Source of the DNA: Saprospiraceae bacterium
GTDB taxonomy: Bacteria > Bacteroidota > Bacteroidia > Chitinophagales > Saprospiraceae
Assembly (NCBI GenBank): GCA_020631235.1
Contig: JAHDHQ010000009.1
Coordinates: 1 to 39,656 of the forward strand
DNA: 39,656 bases
Direction of reading: 5' to 3'
The notes under the pieces are model-generated. The model saw nothing but the letters and a program-made list of their open reading frames with translations, made no database searches and was not told the origin of the DNA. The translations under genes were made by a program, and so were the position numbers. Each line of letters starts with the position of its first letter. The first letter of the stretch is position 1. Positions 17,401 through 29,400 of the stretch are shown piece after piece.

Positions 17401-20400
17401 AATAGCATCTTACAAACGGTGTTACTCGTTTTTCCAAAGCTAAATCAAAGATGTCTACAAAAGCTGCATCATGGTCATCTTCGTCACCATCTGCATTATC
17501 CGTTATATCATCAGTATAAGGATCATTGTGTGGATCAATGTCGTATTCACTATCAATATCTTGATCAGTTATATCTTCTTCATTTTCATTTTCTAGTCCT
17601 ACAATTTCAGCCACATTTTGCCATGCATCAGCAGAAGTGCAAGCAACAATTTCTAATTCTATAGAAATCGTATCGCTTGTTCCTGGGGTTAATGGTCCAG
17701 CAAATGTAGTATTAGCTACAGTGTCTGTAATTGACCATGTAGGGCTATTACTCGCTAAGAACTTATATCCGCAAGGCAAATAATCATTTATATTTATATT
17801 ATATAGATCAATATTGCCTTGATTAAATACCACAAAATCGTAACTCACCGTATCACCAAAGACAAATGGACCTTCATCTTCGGTATATTTAATTAATGCT
17901 GCATCTATGATTTCTATATTTTCATAATCAGAATCATCTTCATCATCATTTAAGTTATCGGTGAGATTATCCTCCATTGGGCCATCATTGGTAGGATTAT
18001 TATCGTTAGTAGCATCTGTATCTTCTTGCGGAGTCCCTAACTCATCTGTGAAAGACACAATTTCAGCTACATTGTACCAATCGTCGTAATCATCCCCCAT
18101 TTCTAATGTCAACACAAGTGGTATATCAATACAATCATTTCCTCCAATAACACTAGAGCTGTGTGTATAATTTAGTTGATTTGCTACACCCGGCGACCAG
18201 CCTGGATTTTTCGACATATCAAAACTATAAGCTTCTGGCATGTAATCTACCACTTGGACTTGTCCAATAGGGTTTCCTATTTGGTTACAAACTTGAATGA
18301 CAAAAGTTAGATCATCTCCATAAGTGAAATCTGTGGTACTAATCGTTTTGATAAGACTTGGATCATAAATAGGTAATAATGCCGTATCATGATCATCTTC
18401 TGTTTCAGGATCATTAGTAGGGTCAAAATCAGGCGTGCTATCCGCATCATCGATGGCATTTCCATTAGCATCATATGCTTCACTTATTTCAGCAATGTTT
18501 ATGTAGGCACCGTCATCTGCGCACATTTCTACAGTCAATTCTATGCTTCTAGTTGTGGATTCGTTTTCTGCCAATGTCGGAATCGTCGTCATTGGGAAAC
18601 TAGTTACTAAAGGAGTCCAGTTGTTAGCTAGATTTATTAAGCTTGTAGGCTCATAAGTAAATCCACACGGAATAAACTCTGTAAGCTCTATATTGCTAGC
18701 ATCAATGTTTCCTTCATTGGTAATTTCTATTTCGAAGACTACTTTCTGTCCATAACTGTATGGTGCATCTGTCACAAGTTGTTTTTCGATAGCCAAATCG
18801 AAACAATCAGGGTCTACAGAAACTTCACACGTGGATAAACAGCCGTTTCCATCTTTTATAGTGATCGTATATTCTCCATGAGATAATCCGCTAAAAATCA
18901 TCTCATTTTGGAAATTATCTCCATCAATACTAAATGTATGTGGAAGGACTCCACCAATAGGAATTACACTAATCTCTCCATCATTAAACGCACAAGATTC
19001 AGGCAATACATATTCTAGCTGGCAAACGAGTGCCTCTGGTTCAAATACTTCCACTTCGCAAGTAGTTATACAGCCATGAGCATCTCGCACACTAACTATA
19101 TGGCTGCCACCTGGTACTTCAGTAAATAATGGGCCACTTTGCCAAGAACCTCCGTTTAAACTAAACTCATAAGGAGCTATACCGCCTGTAGGGTTGGTGG
19201 TAATACTACCAGATCCATCACCATTACATACTACATCCGTATGATCCAAACTGCAGCTTAATTGGGTCGGTTCGCTAATCGTAAAAGAACAAGTTACAGT
19301 ACAATCATTATCATCTCTAACGGTAGCTGTATAATTCCCTGCTGATAAATCTTCAAAAGACGGGCTATCTTGCCAAACTCCATCCAGCATATATTCGTAT
19401 GGAGTTACTCCTCCAGTAGCATCTATATTGACTGATCCATCATCACCATCTTTACAAAGTACATCAACGTGTTCCGTATCGCATATTAATTCTAGTGGTT
19501 CAGTTAACTCAGCTGTACACATGGTTATGCACATTGGGCTGTTTACATTTCTTACATAAATGGTGTAATTGCCAGCTATCAAATCACTAAATGTAGCTGA
19601 TGACTGGTAGCTATTATTATCTAAACTGTATTCATAAGGAGCTTCTCCTCCAGTTGCTGACACTGTTATTTCTCCTGTTGCATCATCTTTACAGGCAATA
19701 TTTATGGTTTCTTCAATGGCGCACATTGGTGCAGCCGGAGCTGAAAGGATCACTTCACAACTCGCTTCACAACCTTGAGCATCCATGCTTGTAATCATAT
19801 GTGTACCTGCCATTAAACCAGTAAAGACATTGGTACTGACAAAATTGACTCCATCTATTGAGTAAGTATAAGGTTCAGTACCACCTGCTGCTGTTACTTC
19901 GATCTCTCCATCTTGAACAATACAATCTGAAAGATCTGTTCCTTCAAGCTCACAAGTGAGTAGTGCTGGCTCTCCTATGCTTATTTCACAAGTTGATATG
20001 CACTCATTTTCATCTCTAACAGTCAATGTATAGTTACCTGCAGCCAACATTGTAAATTGTTGGTCTATTTGCCAAGGTCCGTTATCTAAATTATATTCAT
20101 AACTACCTGTGCCACCTGTTCCAGAAGCGATAATACTTCCCGTAGCAGTTTCAAAACAAGCAGCATCTACTTTTGTAAACTGACATTCAAGAATGGATGG
20201 TTCTCCGATAGTCACCATACACTCAGAAATACAATTGTGAGCATCTCTGACGCTTACTGTATATTCTCCAGCTTCTAAACCTTCAAATAATGCGCCTGGT
20301 TGCCATGGTCCACCTATGCTGTATTCGTATGGAGTAACACCTCCATCAGCATTGATTAATATACTTCCATCGTCTCCATCTTTACAAGAAACATCCTCTT

Positions 20401-23400
20401 GTGTGTGATCACAAACAAGCAATGTGGGTTCAGTTAATTCGTAAGCACACATACTAATACACATGGTACTATTCACATTTCTAACATAGATAGTATGTAC
20501 TCCTGCAGCTAGATTATTAAAAGTGTTTGAGGATTGATAAGTTATATCGTCAAGACTATACTCGTATGGTGCATTCCCTCCAGAGGCTTCGACAGAAAGA
20601 CTTCCTGTTGCTTCACCATAACACAATATATCGGTGAAAGCACTGATGGCGCATGTCGGCATCATAGGAGCTGTTAAACTTATCTCACATGTCGTTTCAC
20701 AGCCATTATCATCTATGGTCGTAACTATGTGGTTCCCTATACCTAAGCCTGTAAATTCAGCATTAGCACTAAATGTACCATTATTAATACTGAACACATA
20801 AGGAGCTGTACCTCCTACAGGGTTAACCGTAATTTTACCATCCTGCACATCACAATCACTGACATCTTCCTTGCTTAATGTGCAACTTAACGCTGCTGGC
20901 TCATTAATGGAAATAGAACAAGTACTTAAACAAGCTTGGTTATCTCGAATGGTTACTTCATGATTTCCTGCCGGTAAATTATCAAAGTTATTATCTGTTT
21001 GCCAAGGACCATTATTTAGGCTGTATTCGTACATTGGAACACCGCCGGAAGCTGTTACTGTAATGCTTCCTGTTGCGCTGTCTTTACACAATGCATCAGT
21101 TGCGCTTAAAGAACAAGTCAAAAGGCTTGGTTCTGTGACTTCAAATACACATGTAGTTGTACATCCATTAATATCCCTTACTGTGGCTGTATATTCTCCA
21201 GCTTCTAAGTTATCAAACGAGATACCTGGTTGCCATGGCCCTCCTAAGCTATATTCATAAGGTGTAACACCTCCATCCGCATCAATAATTACACTTCCAT
21301 CCGATCCACCGAAACAAGAAACATTGGTGATTACTTGATCACAAACTAGATTGGTTGGTTGGGTCAATGTCGTAGCACACATACTAACACACATTGGACT
21401 GTTTACATTCCTGATGTAAACTGTATAGCTGCCTTCAGATAAGCCAGTAAAAGAATTAGATAGTTGATAGCTTACATTATCAATGCTATATTCGTACGGA
21501 GTCTCTCCTCCCGAACCGGATACATTTATTACACCTGTAGATTCTTCAAAACATGCGATATCCACCGTCGATGCTATGGTACACATCGGTGCAGATGGAG
21601 CGGTCAAAGTAACTGCGCATGTACTAGTACAATCATTAGCATCTTTTACAGTAACTATGTGGTTTCCTGCCATAAGATTAGTAAAAGAACCATTTGACAC
21701 AAATGTTCCTCCGTTAATACTATAGGTATAAGGCGCAGTGCCTCCATTGGCTGTAGTGCTAATCATACCATCAGTCACTGAACAATCGGTTAAATCTGTA
21801 CCTGTTAAGTTACAGCTTAAAGCTGCCGGCTCATCGATAGTAACCATGCAAGTGCTTGTACAAAGATTTACATCTCGCACAGTAATGTTGTAAGTTCCTT
21901 CTTCTAAATCATTAAATGCATTACTCGTTTGCCATGCTCCACTGTTTAGGCTAAACTCATATGGACCTACCCCTCCATTGGCACTCACAGAAATAGTTCC
22001 TGTTGCTGTACCATTACAAAGTACATCAGTCGATGATGCAGTACAAACCAGCTGAGTAGGTTCTGTAATCGTAGTACTTAAAATGGCTGTACATCCATTC
22101 GCATCACTGATGGTTACACTATACTCTCCAGCCGTTAAGCCATTTAAATCTTGGTTATCATTATCTGGGTTTTCTGCGCCATCATTACTCCAGTCATAAG
22201 AATAAGGAGCTGTGCCTCCTGAAACCATTAGGTCTATGCTTCCATTATTACCATCCTTACATAATACATTTGTTTGATTAGAAGTATACACTAAGACAGT
22301 AGGTTCTGTTAACTCATATGAGCACATACTTAAACACATAGGACTATCTACATTACGTACATAAATAGTATGTACTCCTGCTGCTAAGTTATTAAATGTG
22401 TTAGATGATTGATAAGTCATGTTATCTAGACTATACTCATAAGGCATATTTCCGCCCATTACGTCCACTGAGATACTTCCTGTAGATTCTCCAAAACATA
22501 GAATGTTTGTAAATGAACTAATGGTACATTCTGGCATAGTAGGAGCTGTCAATGTTATCTCACAACTCGTTTCGCATCCATTGTTGTCTCTGGTGATCAC
22601 AATATGAGTTCCCGCAATTAATCCAGTAAATACAGCATTGGACCCAAAAGAACCTCCATCTATGCTGTAAGTATATGGTGCAGTACCTCCAAGGGGCATT
22701 ACCGTTATTTCTCCATCTTGCACATTGCAATCACTCAAATCTTCTTTTGCTAGTGTACAACTTAAAGTTGTGGGCTCATTTATAGTAGCTGTGCAGCTAC
22801 TCACACAATCTTGACTATCTCGAATAGCCACATTATAGTTACCTGCCTCTAAGTTTTCAAAATTAGGACTTGTTTGCCATGGCCCATTATTTAAGCTATA
22901 TTCATACGCTGGAACACCACCATTGCCTGTAATTGCAATCGTTCCTGTTTCACTTCCAAAACATAATGCATCAGTGCTGCTAACTGAACAAGTTAAGACA
23001 CTTGGTTCCATGATAGAAACCATACATGTTGTAGTACAACCATTAGCATCTCTAACGGTAGCTGTATAAACCCCAGCTTCTAAACCCGTAAAATTAATGC
23101 CTGGCTGCCAAGGACCTCCTAAACTATATTCGTAAGGAGTTACTCCACCATTAGCATCAATAATCACTGAGCCATCATCACCACCAAAGCAGCTTACATC
23201 TGTTGTTACATGGTCACATGTGAGATCAGTAGGTTCACTTAATGTTGTGGAGCACATACTCACACACATAGGACTGTCAGCATTTCTAATGTAAACATTA
23301 TAGTCGCCTGCTTCCAAATTATTAAAGTTACCACTAGATTGATAATCTACATTATCAATACTAAACTCGTAAGGAGTATCACCACCTGAACCTGTAACAC

Positions 23401-26400
23401 TTATACTACCTGTTTCATCACCGAAACAAGCTATATCCACTGTGGCTGCAATCGTACACATAGGTGCACTTGGAGCCGTTAATGTAACTTCACACGTCGT
23501 TGTACAATCATTATCATCTTTGATAGTAACTGTATGTGAGCCAGCCATAAGACCGCTAAAGCTGCTACTTGAACCAAAACTACCTCCGTCGATGCTATAC
23601 ATATATGGAGCCGTTCCTCCCGAAGCCTCGGTAGCAATCATACCATCGACTACTTCACAATCAGAAAGATCAGTACCCGTTAATGAACATGTAAGAAGTG
23701 CTGGTTCGTTAACCACTGTGTTGCAAACACTAACACAAAGATTTGCATCTCTTACTGCAATATTATAATTGCCGGCTGCAAGATCGCTAAATGCACCACT
23801 AGGTTGCCAAGTTCCTCCATTTAAACTAAACTCATAAGGAGCTGTGCCTCCACTTCCTAAGGCCACTATGGACCCAGTTTCTGACCCATTGCATAATGCA
23901 TCAGTCGCACTTGCCGTGCAAGAAACAAGGGTAGGCTCAGTAATACTAGAAGATAGACTAGCGATACATCCATTTGCATCAGTTACTGTTACCGTATAAT
24001 TACCTGCTGTTAAGCTATTAATATCCTGATTGTCATTATCTGGGTTTTCAGGTCCATCATTACTCCAATCATAAGTATATGGAGCTGCTCCACCAGTCAC
24101 CATTAAATCAATGGATCCATCATTGCCACCTTGGCAAGAAACATGTGATTGATTTGCATTTAAGGCCATCCCTTCCCAAAGAATTACTTCTGTTGTACAC
24201 GTTTCTTCAAAGCCATTTTCATCGGTTACCATTACCGTATATGTGCCAGCAATTGCTGGATTAACGACAGGGTTTTGTACATTGCTGCTAAATCCACCTG
24301 GTCCAGACCAACTCCATGCTACTGCATTGCCTCCAGTTTCATTTAAGTTTACTGAAGTTCCAGGACATACAGGTCCATCATTAGATGCCATACATTCTAC
24401 CATAACTAAGTGAATACCGGCCGCATCATGATCATCTTGATCTCCACCTTCATTGTTAATGGCATCATCGATGACTGGTCCATCATTACCAGAAATATCA
24501 TCAGTTTCACTATCAATATCTGGAGCATAAATACCATCATCATATGCTTGATAAGCTATTTCTGCAAAGTTTGTTAAGGTATCTCCTGCAAAATTATCGT
24601 CTATTTTCAGCGTTATATCCATGCTTTCGCAATCATTTAAGGCTATAGGGTCTGTAAACGAATAGAACACTTCATTACCTGTGCCTGCTATCCAATTTGC
24701 ATCATCTAAACTCATGCCTGTAGGAATGTAGTCTACTAATTGTACTTCATAGGCAGGAACATTTCCTTGGTTACAAACTTCAATAGTAAACTGCACAGAA
24801 TTACCTGCCTCCACAGGCAAGGACTGACTATCTGCTACTTTTTTAGTCAATGCTAAATCCATCCTTTTAGGGTAGATGGTCGCAAAATCTTCATCATCTT
24901 CACTTTGATCTCCATCATCATTGTCCGGTGTACTATCGATATCCGGATCTTTAGCTGATGTAATTTCAGCTGTATTCGTTATAGGCAAAATATCTTCATC
25001 GATCAAGGTCATTATGCATAGACTTCGGCAAGATCCATTAGCTAAGCGATCCAGTTCCCATAAGCCGGTCATTGGATCATAAGTTCCGGAAGTCGTGGTA
25101 TGGCTTAAATAGGCAATTCCTGGAGTTAGTAGTTCTGTTACAACAATACTGTCTGCATCAAAATTTACACTATCTGGCATCAATGTCCGATTGCAAACTT
25201 CAATGTTCCAAAACATAGTATCTCCTATAACTACTGCTTCTAGTAAACCTGCATCTTTATCTGTCAAGGCTGTTTTTTCAAGACTTATATCTACTTCAGG
25301 ACATAGAATCCCAAGGTCAATCGTTGTCAGACTATCACCATTGGATAAATAGAAAGGATCCGTTTGGAAATTTGGATTTAGATCACTGTCCAAATCACTC
25401 GTCGTAGCATTTTTCATGGCTGTTAAGTAATTACTACCATCCAAGTCAAGACCTAGTAAATATTCTCCTTGCGGGATAGGTCCAAATAAGAAGGCTCCAT
25501 CTGCATCCGTCATCGTAGATGCGATCGGTGTAGTCGGATCTGTACTACCAAATAGTTCGACGGTCATGCCTTCGATAGGTGCATCATCTTGGATACCATT
25601 ATTGTTGTCATCACACCATACATAGTTACCTACATAAGTCAGGGCACACGGCACTATAGTTACTTCTACTGTAAAATCGCCTGGACATCCATTTTCGTCC
25701 GTATAGCTTAAGACAAAGTCATGTACTCCTTCTGGATAATAACTCGCTTCCGCGTTTGTATTGGCAGCATTGGGGTCATCTAAACCAAGAGATGGTGTCC
25801 ATTGGTAATTCGTCTTTCCAGTAGGTCCTGAAAGATTAAATTCATCAAATGGACAAGCTTGAAGGCTTACTGTACCATGTTCTTCTGGGAATACTGTAAT
25901 GCATATAGTGTCCAATGTTGCACAATCATCATTTCGAGTGCTTCTCAAGTAATACTTCCAATCGAGCGTATTCCCTGTTGTATTTCTAAACTGAAAATCT
26001 ACGGGAGTACTAGTTGTACTTGAAAAACCAACTAATGATGCACCATCGATGCCTACCCATTCATAGGTCACATTATCTAATGGTTCAGGACCTATATTTG
26101 TAATGGCTCCATCGCTACATACTTCGTAAGCAGTTTCCGGGAACTGCTGACTTAACTCAGCATTAGTTCTATAACTTTTATTTGTATTGCAAGCACAAGT
26201 CGTTTCAGGATTTATAATAGCTAAAACATTACAGGTCATTCCACTAGGAACATTAACAGTTCCACACACTTCTAAGGTACCCCCAGCTGCGATGGCTTCC
26301 ATGGTGGTTATACTAGCTAAATATACATCTACCCCTGCATCATAATCTCCATTATCATTGCTATCATCATATAATTCTACCGTAGTAGTAGTTCCTGCTT

Positions 26401-29400
26401 CTATGGCTTCCCCTTCATTGCTCAAGTCCATACAATAGGATACTATTTCTTGGTCAGTAGGTGCAGCCTCGGCTGAAAGTTCTACGTTACTTATGTAAAT
26501 ATCTGGTTTGACTATACTCACTGATCCAGTAACCTCATCTGAGGTAGTACGCACATCACATAATTCGTCAGAAGCTTCACAATATACTTTTTGCGAATTA
26601 AAGGTTCGAACAATCAAATCATAGTCTCTACAAGCTTGGGCAACATCTTCCGCTGAAATTTCAAAGGTCACATCCACTGTTTCTCCAGCCATTACGTTGT
26701 CTTTTAAATCAATGTAGACAATCTCACCGTCTGAAGTAGAAACTATCAAAGGATTGGTGGGACTTGGAGGCGCTCCATTGGAAACCACCATATAACTATT
26801 AGGTACATAGATAATACCTGCAGGCAACTCCACCATAATACTATCGGAATCTCCAGTAGGTAAACTTGTTAAGGCTAAAGTAAAGTTTACACCTACTTCG
26901 ATTGTATTTCCTTCACATGCATTTAATTGCTCAGCTTCAGGAACAGATAAATTAGAAACATAGGAATCACTGACTCCATTAATCTTCACGATCGGTCCGG
27001 GACTAAATTTATAATTAACAAATTCATCACAAGGATCATAGGCCCAACTTAAGAACCGCATTCTTGCGTTGCTCAAAGCACCACAACCCATATATGTTCT
27101 AAACTTAACAAGTAAAAAGTTTTTACTTAAATCGGTTGTACCTTCTAATCCATTCGCTTCAAGTAGTGCATTTTCACCATCCAATACAATGTGATAGGTG
27201 GACCCACCACTACTTACAGGTTGATTAGCTGTGGTCACCCACATGGTATCAACACCTGCATTGATTGGGTAAGCCAACTGGAAACTTCCGTCGACAAAAT
27301 CAGTACCTGGTGGTAAATTCATTTGGAAATTAATATCGTGTATAGCTGCAAGATCAGAGCTTGAAATTTGTACTTCATATTCTACTTCCTCACAAAGGTC
27401 TACTACATGGATGGCAGATGGATCCGGTGAAGTTACCACCATACTCAATGCCGCGTCTGGAATATCTAGATAAAGCGTTACTGGATCAGTACAGGCTGCT
27501 TCAGCTGGCGTAGAAGGTAAGCCATTACAATCCCAACCTGTATTAATTAGTATAGAGTCCCTATTACAATTATTACTGGTTACGCAAAATTCCAATTCTC
27601 TAGTTTCGCCAACGGCTAAACTTCCTAGATTTATGACTCCCAAATTATCATCTAATGGGTCTCCGGTAACTCCATCGTTCACTCCTTGGAAAACAATCGC
27701 TCCACTTTGGTTTTCGAAGGTAAAGAATACATTTTCAGCTGGACCGCTTCCTATGTTGGAAACATCGACCTTAAAGCATGCTTCTTCTTCTAATAACAGT
27801 TGATTAACTGTATGTGGTTGCAGCTGTACTTTAGGCAAACTAACCAATCTAAAATAATCAGCGCTATAAATACTCGTTGCGTAGTGCATAAATGGAGGAT
27901 CTATAGAGTTGTTGAATGGATCTACAATCCCATCATTTACACCAATAGACGTATCAATAGCTGTCCAGGTAGGTGAACAAAACATACTTTCCAACATATC
28001 ATAATCCGTGTACACATCCACATCTTTCAAAGAATAAGGTGGTTCGTATTCCGACTGGCAAGTCGGGGACATTTCAGGTGCACAATAGATATCCATACCC
28101 TCATCAAATCGTTCATACCCCACTTCCTCATAAATGCATTCAAAATCCACGACAAGTGTGTTTCCATTGATGGCAAAACAAGAGCTGGTATTCATGTTTA
28201 GCGTATATCTTTGCCAACTTAAAGACCCTCCCGTTTCCGTCAAATGACCATTATTATCATATACTAATATTTTAAATTCATCTCCCCAGTTGAGATCCGA
28301 ATTATTTACATAGGTCTGTTGGGTTATTCTAGCAATTTCTCTTACCTCAAATGGGAAATAATCAAAGCCTGTAGATCCTAATCTAAATAAATTTCTATGA
28401 GAGTCGTAAATACTTGCAATACTTCCATACGAGCTTCCATTGTAATTATTATCCATCGCATCATTACATCCTCCTACCTCTCTATATATCCATTCATTAT
28501 AAGCTCTATATTCTATGTAAGTCATAGATTGGCTTAAAGAATTACACTGATAATGGGTTCCAATATCATACTCCATATCGGTCATATAATATGAAGAACC
28601 AAAATTAACATTAGTTTGAACTGATCTATAGTCTTTAAGCCTGAAGTCAAATTTTACTGAAATAGAATCATCTTGACCATAAGTAAAATCAGTCGGCATT
28701 CCAGCACAGTTCAAATCTTTTAAGGATTGTACACTTAAATTCGCCACCACTTTTTGTCCATCTGGAAAGAGTTGTACTAAATCACAGGAATACATATCTC
28801 CTGTGCTGGCATCCCAAATTTCGACCATGGCACCCAGCGGTGTAATTCCTTCATCACCTAGAGCTGTCGAACCACTTCCTATAACTGGTACGTCAATAGT
28901 TGCATATGCATACTCAAAATCTGGCTTTGTGATTAAATTAACCCAACCACCATAAGTTGCTCTGATTGTATCGCCTGCAATAAATCTTATTTTATTGATT
29001 TTATTTTGGTCTAACATTCCTGCTTCAACGATTCCATCATTATCTGGATCGTTTTCACCAAATGTTTGCCTTGATAGATCTAGATAAGTAAATACCATAC
29101 CTTCACAAGGATTACAAGCACAGCTTTGTATGGTTGCATTAAATGGTCTTGGCACATCTATCTCTTCAAAACATTGCTGACCATCCATATCACATTCAGT
29201 AACGTAAAAACTTTCCTTAACGATAGCCACAGTTTTAGAACAAAAAGAAGGTCCTTCACTACAGTCAGGTATGGTTTTAAGACTAAAAGTCGATTGCCTT
29301 AAATCAAAACATTCAGCTCCAGAACCCTGGTATCTGACTTTTAAGGTATCGGGTCCACTGTTGTGATCCGTATATTCTAAATCATACACAGGATACTTTG

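Noticed and set aside
23442-23768. 108-aa plus-strand open frame inside the SprB array
   Set aside because: Similar shadows appear at equivalent places in other units (for example 21483-21725), as expected for the antisense of a repeat array.
18806-24163. Regular direct repeats resembling a CRISPR or satellite array
   Set aside because: The period is about 230 bp, the copies are diverged in DNA, and the array is in frame throughout as protein repeats with indel-free units.
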